Shown here: positions 36,701-44,667 of the stretch, in pieces
Layout: each line of letters starts with the position of its first letter
Position numbering within the stretch: position 1 is the first letter of the stretch
Assembly: GCA_003223935.1 (NCBI GenBank)
Contig: QHXQ01000055.1
Location: 1-44,853, forward strand
From: Acidobacteriota bacterium
GTDB lineage: Bacteria > Acidobacteriota > Blastocatellia > Pyrinomonadales > Pyrinomonadaceae
Direction of reading: 5' to 3'
Length of the DNA stretch: 44,853 nucleotides
Translations under genes and position numbers: made by a program
The notes under the pieces: model-generated
Told to the model about the DNA's origin: nothing
Database searches by the model: none
Seen by the model: only the letters and a program-made list of their open reading frames with translations

Positions 36701-39700
36701 GCAGCCGATCCCGTTATTGGCAGAGTTTTCGATCTGCACGCCGATACCGTTGCCGAGAATAAAGTTGCCCATGACGGAATTACTGCCGCCCGTGGCCAGA
36801 TGGATGCCGGCAAGATTGAAGCGATCAATCGCCAAGCCGCGCACCACACTGCTGCCGCCGATGATGTCTAGGCCCGTGCCGTTCGTCGCGATGTTCTCGC
36901 CTTTAAGCTCAACGAGTAGATTCGCGTTGTCGCCGTTGGGATCAGTATTGACGGTCGCATTCGGTTGGCTGTAACCGTCAATCGTGACCGGCTGTGTGAT
37001 CTGCGGCAGATTGGCCGGCGGACTGATCGTGCAGACGTGCGACGTGGCATTGCAGCCGGCGTCATTTGCCGGGATATCGAAGTTGATCGTGCTTGCGTCG
37101 CTGTTCGCGTTCGCGGCATTGATCGCCTCGCGCAGAGAGCAGTGGCTCGGCAAGCAGAAGCCGTTGTCCACGTTGTCCGTCGTGTTGACCGTGAGCGTCG
37201 TAGGCGGGGCGTCGTCGTTCGTGATCGTGCCCGTGCCATCTGGATCGCTGATGGTCGCGCCGCTCGCGTTTGAGAGGTGGACGGTGAAGGTCTCGTTCCC
37301 CTCGTAGGTCGTGTCGCCGTTGACCTGCACGGTGACCTGCATGGTCGTATCGGCCGCCGCAAAGCTGAGCGTGCCGGATTTGGTTTGATAATCGTTGTCG
37401 GCTGTGGTCGCCGTGCCGTCAACGGTCGTGAAGTCAACACTGGCTGCGCCCGCGCCCGTCTTGGTGACGGTGAAGACGTAGGCGGTTGTGCCGCTGTCGC
37501 CTTCCATGTGTGTCACATCGTCAATCGTGAACGTCGGTGCGTTAATTGTGATCGGCGCGTTGGCGTTCTGATTGTCAACCGTCGCCGTCGCGTTGGCGTT
37601 GCTGGCGTTCGTTGAAGTGAACGTCGAACTGGCTGCGCCCGCAGTCAGCGTCCCGCTCGTCGGGTTCATCGTGCCGTTCGTGGCGCTGAAGCTGATCGGC
37701 ATATCGGGCGGCGCTGATGACGGCACAACGTTATCGGAGTTGTGCGTCATGTCGGCGGCGACGTTTGACGTGCCGCCGGGCGCGATTGAATTAGGCGTAG
37801 CGGAAGCGGCAAGGACGAACCAAGGATTGAAGTCTGCGCCCGTGCCTGTACTTGCGCCGCAGCCCACGCCTCCGGGGCCGGCGTTGCAGCCCCACCAGTT
37901 GTTCTCCATGTCGGAGGTGTTGTTCTGTGGATTATCAATCGCGGTCGTCGTGGCGACGATGCGATTGAAGTGCGCGGTCAAGTGCGGGAAGAAAGCGTCC
38001 GGCGGATTGTTCGGATCGTCGAGCAGTTGGAGGGCCGTGGTTGCGCCGGTGATGGTGTTGCCGGTGAGCGTCGCCGTCGAATCTGATTGGGTGCCGTTAG
38101 CCGGATCGTTGACCGAGACGGCGGCGACGGCGACATTCGATGTGCCGCTGAAGGTGTTGTTGGTGATGTTTAGGTTGCCTTCGCTGTTGTTAATGCCGAA
38201 GTAGCGATTGGCGTTGAGCGTGTTGCCGCTAATGGTGGACGTAGCGCCGGGTTCAGCGACGTAGTTAATGCCGTAGTCGTTGTTCGAGATCGTGTTGTTC
38301 ATCACCTGCGTGCCGTTGGCGGGCGCGGTGAGCGAGATGCCGACGGCGGCGGCTTGATTGAACGTGTCGGGGCCGCAGTTGACCGCATCGCTGCACTGCG
38401 CGTTGGTGATCTGGTTGCCACTAATATTGGCGCTCGCGCCAAGAGAGACGAGGATCACGGACTGGAAGAAAGACGGCGACGACGAGCCGGTCAGCGTGTT
38501 GTTTGTGATCGTGCCGGTCGAGCCGGTGTTATCCACGACGACAGCGCGCGCTTGGAAGTTCGTAATCACAACGTTATTGACCGTGAGCGTGCCCGTCTCG
38601 TTGAGCGGCGAGACACTTGAGCCGACATCAACGGCGGTGCCGCGTGAGCATCTCGTAGGCGTCGGCGGATTGTTCTCGACGATGTTCAAGACAGACGAGT
38701 CGTGCAGGTTGAGCGTTGCGCCGCCGCGCACATAGACGCCGTAGAAGCGCGACAACAGACCATTCGCGCAGCCGCCTAGCGTGAGCGGCCCCTTGATGGT
38801 GACGCCGGAGACTTCGACGTTCGCGCCGTTGTTAATTTCAAAGACGATCTTGAAGTTGCTAAAGCGCGGCGCGAGCGCGCCAGTCGGGTTGACGTTGACC
38901 GAGGCTGCGCCAGCGCCGACGAGATGCAGACTCTTACCGACAACAGGCTGCTCGTTATAATTGCCGGCGGCGACGTTGACCGTGCCGCCAGCCGCGACGC
39001 CGTCAATGCCGCCTTGAATTGTCGGGAAGGCATCGAAGCCGATGGCGGTCGCAGGGCCGGGGCCGTCCGGGTCTGAGCCGACGGGGCCGGTAAAGTCGTC
39101 GTCAACATAGACGGTGTTGGGTTGCGGCACGTCGTCGTTCGTGATGGTCAGCGTGGTCGGGTTGGTCGAACCGATGACCGCGCCGCCGGTCGGGGCGGAG
39201 AGCGTGAGATTCACGGTCTCGTCCGGTTCGTTGGTTGTGTCGCCGTTGACCGTGACCGTGAAAGGCTTGTTGGCTGTGTCGCCGTCGGCCCAGTTTAGGT
39301 CGCCGGAAGCTGCGACGTAATCGTTACCGGCGGTCGTCGCCGTGCCGTCGCTTGTGGCGTAGTGGACGGAGACTGCGCCCGCTGAACCGCCGGTGCGGCT
39401 GACATTGATGGTGACATCGTGTGTGCCGCTATTGCCTTCCGGCGTGGTGTAGGGCGCGCTGACGAAATCGAACTGCCCGAAGACGCTGGCAGGCTCGGCC
39501 AATGTCCAGTCGGAGAAGGTGGAGACGTTCGGCACCGTGGCGGTGAACGTGCCCGCGTTGACAGCCTGCCCCGTGGGGACAGTGAATGAGCCGCCCGCGA
39601 ACTTCACGACCTGATACTTGCTGGCATCGCCGACAACGTCGGCCGGTAGATAGTGGAAAGCAAGATTCGTCGTGATGCCGGTGCCGGCGAGCGTCCAGTA

Positions 39701-42625
39701 GCGCGCGAGCGCATTTGCGCCTGCGATGTTGGGCTGCTTGCCGTCGTTGACTCTGACGGTGAGACTGCCCGTACCAGTGACGCCTGTAGTGTCAACGGAC
39801 GCGAGGCCGCTGGCGTCCGTCCCGACGGGGAAGGTGAAGCTAGCGGGTGAGCCAGCCACAAAGTTCTTCTTGAGATTACCGCCGACGAGGCCATTGCCCG
39901 TGAGCGTGGTGGTGGCGTTGAGCGTCAGCGTCTTGGTACCGGTCGAAATATATTCGTGCGTGCCGAGGGCGAGCGAGTCTGTGACCGTCACGTCCACGAT
40001 GGCGTTCACGTCCTGATTCATGACCACGTTTCTGAAGGTCGTCGCCTTGAGGACGTTCTTCGTGCCGGGGCCGTTGAAAGTGACTGCGCCGCCGACGCTG
40101 CCGTTATCTATAAAGCTGGTCACATCCCAATCGCCATAGATATTGATCTGGCCGCCGCTCGCGGCGCTGTTGGTGACGGCCACTGAACCGGCGGTGAGCG
40201 TGGCGAGATTGATCGTGCCGTTACCGAGCGCGACGCCGCTTGCGTTGAGGTTGCGGTAGCTCGGCCCGCTCAGGTCGGTGGTGCTGATGATGTTGTTGCC
40301 GACGGTGAGTATGCCGCCGATGGTCTTGTTGCCGTCGAGGTTGAGTTGCGTCGTGCTGGCGAGCGTGACGTTCTGGACACCACTTGAGGGAAACTCGGCC
40401 GCCGCGTTATACGTGCCGCCGTTGTCGTATTTGAGCGTCGAGCCGGCCGCGTAGGCTGGCGGATTGGTGTTGACGAAACCGCCCGACTTGATGCTGAGCG
40501 TGCCGTTGATGGTCGTTAAAGCAACGAAGTTGACGCCCGCCGACAGATTGAGGTTGGCGTTGGAGTTGAAAGAGAGCGTGCCGCCGGCTGCGGTGTTGAC
40601 TTGCGCCGAGTTGTTGAAATTGAAGTTGCCGGGGCCGAATGAAGAGACGACAGTGCGCGGGCCGCCGGAGACGAGCAGGTTGCCGCCCGCGCCGGACATG
40701 GTGAGCGTCAGGGAGCCGAGGTCGAGCGGGCTTGAGCCGCCGAGCAGTTGCAGCGCGTTGCCGCTCGTCGCATTGACGTTTGTATTGGATTGTAGCTGGA
40801 CGCTGTTGGAAGTTTTATTAATGACGAGGTAGTTGAAAGTCTCGCTGCCACTGCCGCGCGCGAGCGTCTGGACGATGCCGCCCTCGAAGAAGACGGCCCG
40901 CCCGTTGGGGTTGAATGTCCCGTTATCGAGCCAACTGCCTTGCAAATGTAGGTCGCCGCCCCCGGCGGACGAGAGTGTGAGCGTGCCGTTGTTGGTGACG
41001 GCGTTGAGGACGTTGAGCGGTTGCGTCATCGCGCTCATGGTCAAGGTTGAGCCGGAGTCAATCGTCAGGTTGAGCGCGATCTGCGAGGGCGCAGTGTTGA
41101 ATGTGATGCCGTTGGCTATATCGAGCGTCGTGTTGTTGCTTACCTGTACGCTGGCAGGATAGCCCGCGCCGCTCGTCGTGGCCAGCCACTCGCCGTTGCG
41201 TCCGTATGTGCCGCCCGTGTTGTACTTCAAGAGCGAGTTACTGCCGTAAGTGGGCGAGCCGGACACGGAGCCGCCCGTGTTAACTTGCGACGTACCATTG
41301 AGCGTCAGGTTGCCTGCGCCGCTCACGCCCGCCGCATATTGGAACAGACCGCCGACGGTGCGCGCCACGTTCATCGTGATGCCGCCCGTGTTCTGTACGG
41401 TGACGTTCTGCGGGCCGTTGGCCGTGGGCCAGTAGTTGTTATTGTTGACGCCGTATGAGCCGGAGGAGTTGTTGAAGACGAGGACGCCGGTTGATGAATT
41501 GTAGGCATACGTGCCCGTGCCGCCGCCGGGGAAACCACCCTCATTGATTTGCAGCGTGCTGTCAATCTGAGCCTGCCCGTTGTTGGTGATTGTGCCTGCG
41601 GTGGCGACCGTGCCGCTATCAGCCAAGTCTGTGCCCGTGCCGTCGGCGATGGTGAACGTGACACCGTTGTTGACTGCGACCGTGCCGCCGGAAGCGACGG
41701 TTAATTGATCTGCGTTGACGTTAGCTGTGACGGTGACGGTGTGGCCGTTCTGAATTGTGATTGTATCGTTGGCTGAGGTCGGAGTTTGTGATGCGGCAAC
41801 CCAGTTCGTGCCGTCTGTGGACATTTCCCAAGTGGCGTTTGCGTTCCAATTGCCAGAGGCGACGCTGCGGAATTTTATTGCCGATTGGGCGACAGAGACT
41901 TTAACGTTATCAATACTGATTTTAGGCCGTGAGCCAGTTGTGCCGCCCGATCCGTTATGATAGTAGAATCTTAATCTTGCCGTTCCCGAATTATTAAAGC
42001 TAGCAGGTAGTGCGACATTTGTTATTGATCCACTTGTCAAAACATTGTTCGTGAAGTTCAGTACAGCGGCGGAGGTGAGTTCGGTGAAGGTTGTTCCGTC
42101 TATGCTTGTATAAACTCTTAACGAGCTTTTTCGGTCGCCCGTGGAATTATTTACAGATGCCCAATCAAAGCTGAGTGTCCCCGCATTTACTCCGGTAAAA
42201 TCCAAAAATACATCAATTGCATCCGACGTAGAATTATCTGTCGTACCCGTTGAAAGCAGCACAATTGTTCCGGCGGGATTGCTGCTTAGTGAACCACGCT
42301 GAACGCCGCCAGTGCCGCCAGAGGTCACAAAGGTTGCGGTTGAAGTAGTAGTTTTGACTCCGTCTGGTATAGTTCCAGTAGCATTAACCGCTACAGAACC
42401 CCACCGATTAGCGCCTACGCCACTTGCAAAGTTATCCGTCCAATTCGCAATGTCGCTAAAGTTCTCGGTGTAGATAACTGTCGTCGCCATTGGCACGGCT
42501 GTCGCCGCCTTCGCGTGCAGATAGAGGAATGTCGCCGTGCAAACGCTCAGCGCAATTAGGAGAACACTGATTCTTTTATATGAACGGAGATTCTTGAGGG
42601 ACGCGAAGGGCTTGGGGCTGTTCAT
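33779..42625 (-). CDS. Giant secreted mosaic protein (autotransporter-like repeats, Calx-beta, CSLREA, beta-helix, lamin-tail domain)
   Basis: 2948 residues with GGAG 7 nt before the ATG. A basic start and a hydrophobic segment (about 18-40, ISVLLIALSVCTATFLYLHA) form a signal peptide. A jelly-roll-like region covers about 48-245. Autotransporter-like repeats follow to about 1040. A Calx-beta domain (about 1050-1165, ending TLTITNDD) is followed by a parallel beta-helix (about 1175-1590), then a second Calx-beta (about 1700-1805). A CSLREA motif (HCSLREAINAANANSD, near 1825) leads a second beta-helix. Two more Calx-beta domains cover about 2308-2530. A lamin-tail-like domain begins at MIISEFRFRGPDPDGAG (about 2538). 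No LPXTG or DUF4214 is seen, and the tail ends NATRKKL. It is probably a surface or extracellular structural protein. It shares modules with the protein encoded at 8734-17070. Confidence 0.88.
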   Translation of the reverse strand: MNSPKPFASLKNLRSYKRISVLLIALSVCTATFLYLHAKAATAVPMATTVIYTENFSDIANWTDNFASGVGANRWGSVAVNATGTIPDGVKTTTSTATFVTSGGTGGVQRGSLSSNPAGTIVLLSTGTTDNSTSDAIDVFLDFTGVNAGTLSFDWASVNNSTGDRKSSLRVYTSIDGTTFTELTSAAVLNFTNNVLTSGSITNVALPASFNNSGTARLRFYYHNGSGGTTGSRPKISIDNVKVSVAQSAIKFRSVASGNWNANATWEMSTDGTNWVAASQTPTSANDTITIQNGHTVTVTANVNADQLTVASGGTVAVNNGVTFTIADGTGTDLADSGTVATAGTITNNGQAQIDSTLQINEGGFPGGGTGTYAYNSSTGVLVFNNSSGSYGVNNNNYWPTANGPQNVTVQNTGGITMNVARTVGGLFQYAAGVSGAGNLTLNGTSQVNTGGSVSGSPTYGSNSLLKYNTGGTYGRNGEWLATTSGAGYPASVQVSNNTTLDIANGITFNTAPSQIALNLTIDSGSTLTMSAMTQPLNVLNAVTNNGTLTLSSAGGGDLHLQGSWLDNGTFNPNGRAVFFEGGIVQTLARGSGSETFNYLVINKTSNSVQLQSNTNVNATSGNALQLLGGSSPLDLGSLTLTMSGAGGNLLVSGGPRTVVSSFGPGNFNFNNSAQVNTAAGGTLSFNSNANLNLSAGVNFVALTTINGTLSIKSGGFVNTNPPAYAAGSTLKYDNGGTYNAAAEFPSSGVQNVTLASTTQLNLDGNKTIGGILTVGNNIISTTDLSGPSYRNLNASGVALGNGTINLATLTAGSVAVTNSAASGGQINIYGDWDVTSFIDNGSVGGAVTFNGPGTKNVLKATTFRNVVMNQDVNAIVDVTVTDSLALGTHEYISTGTKTLTLNATTTLTGNGLVGGNLKKNFVAGSPASFTFPVGTDASGLASVDTTGVTGTGSLTVRVNDGKQPNIAGANALARYWTLAGTGITTNLAFHYLPADVVGDASKYQVVKFAGGSFTVPTGQAVNAGTFTATVPNVSTFSDWTLAEPASVFGQFDFVSAPYTTPEGNSGTHDVTINVSRTGGSAGAVSVHYATSDGTATTAGNDYVAASGDLNWADGDTANKPFTVTVNGDTTNEPDETVNLTLSAPTGGAVIGSTNPTTLTITNDDVPQPNTVYVDDDFTGPVGSDPDGPGPATAIGFDAFPTIQGGIDGVAAGGTVNVAAGNYNEQPVVGKSLHLVGAGAASVNVNPTGALAPRFSNFKIVFEINNGANVEVSGVTIKGPLTLGGCANGLLSRFYGVYVRGGATLNLHDSSVLNIVENNPPTPTRCSRGTAVDVGSSVSPLNETGTLTVNNVVITNFQARAVVVDNTGSTGTITNNTLTGSSSPSFFQSVILVSLGASANISGNQITNAQCSDAVNCGPDTFNQAAAVGISLTAPANGTQVMNNTISNNDYGINYVAEPGATSTISGNTLNANRYFGINNSEGNLNITNNTFSGTSNVAVAAVSVNDPANGTQSDSTATLTGNTITGATTALQLLDDPNNPPDAFFPHLTAHFNRIVATTTAIDNPQNNTSDMENNWWGCNAGPGGVGCGASTGTGADFNPWFVLAASATPNSIAPGGTSNVAADMTHNSDNVVPSSAPPDMPISFSATNGTMNPTSGTLTAGAASSTFTSTNASNANATATVDNQNANAPITINAPTFTIDDVTHMEGDSGTTAYVFTVTKTGAGAASVDFTTVDGTATTADNDYQTKSGTLSFAAADTTMQVTVQVNGDTTYEGNETFTVHLSNASGATISDPDGTGTITNDDAPPTTLTVNTTDNVDNGFCLPSHCSLREAINAANANSDASTINFDIPANDAGCNATSHVCTISPPANLPQITQPVTIDGYSQPNATVNTDPNGDNANLLVELKGENIATNGTGLDIIGGSSVVRGLAIDRFNLAGIHLATGGSNSVMGNFILGNGIGVQIENSANNGIGCTTPDERNLISANTGDGVEIMGTSANGNLVQGNLIGTDVTGTQITFNSLPTGNGGAGIDIYDGSNNIVGNSALAGTPVATAGNVIAGNGADGIEISSGTSGGVGSNGVGGNFIGTDRTGTLDLANSGDGIHLGGDTQNNYIGGTSSNLANIIAHNAGVGVSVNSAAMLGHVKKNQQPAQAGDPVNNTIRGNSIHDNGGLGIDLGSVGVTPNDDQDTDTGANQLQNFPVITSATATSTNTITGTLNSTPGQAFTIDFYANASCDTSGNGEGQTYLGSLTTDPTDGNGDVSFTFNPTTLDSGDVITATATDASGNTSEFSQCFSTTAGTAGQIEFTMTNYTVTEGPGSVMAQITVNRVGGSDGMITATFDTSDGTAQAGEDYTAVNGYTVTYNDGQTGQQTIDIPILDNNLYEEDETVNLSLSTTTVNHRRPTSAPTINPLAAVLTITDDESKPTISINDAFVAEPISGTSQAAFTITLSNPAEAPVTFNLETADNTATAPADYIAIANTPLTFNSGDTSIQVNVFVNADNVQEVPPETFFVNLSNPSSNATIADAQGVGTITDPVNAGDMIISEFRFRGPDPDGAGPLDGPLDEYIELYNTTDAPLTVAVSDGTAGWRLMALDSSGVGITPLVIIPNGTVIPVGGHYLVVNNNGGNPGGYSLPGYAAADDNYATDIADNAGVALFKTSALNQLTLVNRLDAAGFAGFSGPVADLFREGAGLTSPGTVDGEYAFVRNLRTGLPQDTNDNAQDFLFVSTNGGMYGTVQSQLGAPGPENCGCNVNNSFTNGVSPTQRNAQIKASLIDRFQNSALPPNRVRLTRAQCDDVSNADGACNDQTSKFGTLELRRHFVNNTQETITRLRFRVVDVTTLNTPSTGQADIRWLNSGDTQVTLSDNTTMVTLRGTVVNTPPSQPNAGGLNSSGEVTLPSPLGQGMAIDVRFLLGVEAGGTFRFFVNVEAVTQNPMVMKPNATRKKL

Positions 42626-43140
42626 GTGTTACTCCAAACGGGCAGAGATGGACGCGCGGGTGGCGTCTATGCGATTAAGCTGTTGGCTCGCGGCACGACG
42701 AGATATGGCGCTGATCGTGTTCGGGGGTGACACGCACGCCTCGCGGGTGCGGGCTGAGTTGGGCGACGACGGTGCTGCGGCAACTGGACGCGCGCCGTTG
42801 CTGTCGGCTCTCAGTGATTAAGATTCGACCGGCCCGGTCTTGCTGGACGCGGCAGGAGTGGTACGGTGCAACAGACAATAGAAAGTATTAATGATCTGTT
42901 CTGTCTTGTCTTTGCCCGCCCAAGTTTGTGCATAAGTAACTTAGGGATGTAGCGGCTGAAGCTAACGAAGCGGAAATGCTGTCGAGCTAGGCCGGACTGC
43001 TTTGTTGTGTTCGTCGCGTGGCTAGAATGTAGCCAACCGACGTGCGACCCCATCAAAGATGTAGCGGCAAGTTAATTTCAACCACGCTAAATGTCAAGCC
43101 GTTTCGGATGTGCGCAGTCAGGAGCAGCAGTGCGGTCAGC
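42626..43140. other. Upstream region of the second giant gene, no gene recognised
   Basis: I see no convincing coding region here; the short open frames look like shadows. The region should hold the promoter and leader of the giant minus-strand gene. One candidate promoter is listed separately. Confidence 0.45.
43069..43097 (-). promoter_or_regulatory. Candidate promoter on the minus strand upstream of the giant gene
   Basis: On the minus strand TTGACA (43097-43092) is followed after 17 nt by TAACTT (43074-43069). It points at the giant gene, whose start is about 440 nt away, so another promoter may lie nearer. Confidence 0.3.
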
Positions 43141-43344
43141 TTACTCTGCGAGCGGGCGGCGCACGACGCTGTTAATCTCGTATTGTTCCCGCTTCAAGCG
43201 ATTGTATGTGAGCCGCAAGCGACTGGTGTGGATTAACTGCCGCGTCCGCGCCATCCTATCGCGTTGCTCCTCGCATTGCGTGTGGATCAACTCGCACTGC
43301 TCGTGCTGCTGTTGATAGATTTCCGTTGGGTTGGCGTACCGCAT
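43141..43344 (-). CDS. Small hypothetical protein, Gln/Arg-rich helical
   Basis: 67 residues with no recognised domain. The composition is rich in Gln, Arg, Glu and Thr (for example EIYQQQHEQCELIHTQ and TRQLIHTSRLRLTYNRLK) and would form long amphipathic helices. There is no clear Shine-Dalgarno before the ATG, and the MITE-like repeat begins about 20 nt upstream. A real small gene, a gene fragment and a chance frame are all possible. Confidence 0.35.
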   Translation of the reverse strand: MRYANPTEIYQQQHEQCELIHTQCEEQRDRMARTRQLIHTSRLRLTYNRLKREQYEINSVVRRPLAE

Positions 43345-43363
43345 GTGTCGGCGATAATAAATC

Positions 43364-43513
43364 TATAGCGAGTTGCGATTGCATGTAGCCCGCCGGGTAA
43401 AAAGGTATAGTCAGTACCGCCTGCGGTAGCGGGCGGGTCTCAGCCGCGACCAAGACCCGCCCGCTACCGCAGGCGGTACTGACCTGAGCTACTCCCAATT
43501 GCAAACGGCTATA
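43364..43513. mobile_element. MITE/REP-like inverted-repeat element with perfect 30-bp core stem
   Basis: A perfect 30-bp inverted repeat (43411-43440 with 43453-43482) surrounds a 12-nt loop. The flanks continue to pair imperfectly out to TATAGC at 43364 and GCTATA at 43508-43513. The whole is about 150 bp with imperfect terminal inverted repeats. It encodes nothing. Similar flanking words (aaat on both sides) hint at a target duplication, but this is not certain. Confidence 0.7.
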
Positions 43514-43690
43514 AAATAACTGACACGTCCACACGCCGCACAGCGTAAAGCTCAACTATTCATCTGGCCGCGCAAACCGAACAACTGATCGGCTAAACCG
43601 CGCCCAATGCCTGCCCGGCCCCGAAACACCCGTAATTCCGGGGAAATCCCACCAAACACGGGCTTTGCCAGCCATTCTAAGCCCTCTTTC

Positions 43691-43963
43691 ACACATGTAA
43701 ACGCCCCTCACACGCGTCTAAACGGCGATCACAAGTGTGTGAGGGGCGTTTACATGCTTGTGAGCGGCGTTTACACGCGTGTGAGCGACGTTTAGACGCA
43801 TCTGATCGCCCCTCACACGCTTGTGATCGTCCCTCACACGCATCTGATCGTCGCTCACACGCATCTGATCGGCGATCTCATGCGTGTGAGGGGCGTTTAA
43901 TCGGCAGAAAACCTCGCTTGCATGCGTGTGATCGTCGTTATCGCGCTGTGTAATGGCGTTTCT
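43691..43963. repeat. 21-bp tandem array of paired inverted half-sites (about 13 units)
   Basis: Consecutive 21-bp units start at 43691, 43712, 43733 and so on to 43943; the units at 43901 and 43943 are decayed. Each has a 6-nt spacer (ACGCGT, ACGCAT, ACGCTT, ATGCGT) and a 15-nt core. Both halves of the core, read inward, are drawn from the same few words: GTAAACG, GTGAGGG, GTGAGCG and (G/C)TGATCG. Because 21 is a multiple of 3, a minus-strand frame (43718-44104) reads as heptads such as VNAAHKH and VRDDHKR. The changes alter amino acids freely, which favours a DNA-level role over a protein one. There are no unique spacers as in a CRISPR. Confidence 0.85.
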
Positions 43964-44003
43964 TGACCCACCAAATCGGTTGCTGAGTGGGGCATATTTC
44001 CTC

Positions 44004-44033
44004 TTGCGCACGGGTGGCGCACGATAGTAGTAT
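44004..44033 (+). promoter_or_regulatory. Candidate promoter for the 125-residue hypothetical gene
   Basis: TTGCGC at 44004-44009 and TAGTAT at 44028-44033 are separated by 18 nt. This would give a leader of about 155 nt. Both boxes are imperfect. Confidence 0.25.
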
Positions 44034-44194
44034 CCCGGCCTCTCGCAGCGGCGAGTAGTCAGGTCTTCACGCCAGAATTTACAACGTAGAGGCAACACCC
44101 CCATCCGAGCGGCTGCCGCCTACGTTCACAGTCAAGCGCCGACCTCACTACTCAAAACATTCACGTCCCTGATTAAAAAGAGAGGAGTAGAGCT

Positions 44195-44572
44195 ATGGCT
44201 AGAAACCCTACCGTTAAGCTGCCGCCCGCAGTGCGCGCCGAAGACGTGGAGACTTTGGAGCGTTTGAAGAAGGTTGCCAACTATGCACCGGCGAACGACG
44301 ATTTTTCGTTGGCCGCTTTCACACAGGCCGTCGCCGACATGCGCACGGCGGAGGCCGAAGAGGAGCAGGCGGCGACCGTGCTCGAACAGAAACGGGCCAT
44401 CACCCGCGAGAAACAGTCCGCCGTACATAACATCGCCATCGGGGTGAAAGATTCCGTCGAAGTTCAGTTCGGTAAAAACTCCGTCGAGTTGCAGATGATC
44501 GGGCGCAAGACGGCGGCCGAGTTCAAACGACCACAACGGAGGCAGAAGAAGAACGGCGGCAGCAACAAGTAA
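44195..44572 (+). CDS. Conserved-looking hypothetical protein, helical with basic tail
   Basis: 125 residues. A strong Shine-Dalgarno (gagaggag) lies 8-9 nt before the ATG, supporting the start. The N-terminal half is polar and helical (EDVETLERLKKVANYAP, TAEAEEEQAATVLEQKR). The second half has VKDSVEVQFGKNSVELQMIGRKTAAE and a Lys/Arg-rich tail (KRPQRRQKKNGG). The motif FGxxSxExQxIGxK followed by a basic tail resembles small uncharacterised bacterial proteins I have seen, but no function is known to me. The basic tail could bind nucleic acid. There is no signal peptide. It sits downstream of the 21-bp array. Confidence 0.75.
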   Translation: MARNPTVKLPPAVRAEDVETLERLKKVANYAPANDDFSLAAFTQAVADMRTAEAEEEQAATVLEQKRAITREKQSAVHNIAIGVKDSVEVQFGKNSVELQMIGRKTAAEFKRPQRRQKKNGGSNK

Positions 44573-44610
44573 GGCCACCCGTTCACATCACAAGCCGGAA
44601 GCTAAAGCGC

Positions 44611-44640
44611 GCCCGCCGCAGATCAACGTCTGCGGCGGGC
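44611..44640. terminator. GC-rich hairpin between converging genes
   Basis: A perfect 12-bp stem (44611-44622 with 44629-44640, 6-nt loop) lies 38 nt after the hypothetical gene stop and 28 nt after the stop of the converging partial gene. There is no T-tract on either strand, so a classical terminator is uncertain. Confidence 0.5.
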
Positions 44641-44667
44641 TGCGTGCTTATGTCCCAATTTGGAGCG

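Noticed and set aside
43364..43513. Phage or integron attachment site
   Set aside because: No integrase, tRNA or second copy in the window; the perfect stem fits a REP/MITE-type hairpin better.
43691..43963. CRISPR array
   Set aside because: The 21-bp units are contiguous with no unique spacers, vary inside the unit, and no cas gene is present.
43718..44104. Minus-strand ORF with heptad repeats as a protein gene
   Set aside because: The frame is open mainly because 21 is a multiple of 3. The heptads are not conserved in sequence, there is no Shine-Dalgarno, and the upstream half has no recognisable domain. It is kept only as an alternative reading of the array.
44611..44640. Classical rho-independent terminator
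   Set aside because: The stem is perfect but no T-tract follows on either strand, so it is listed only with modest confidence.
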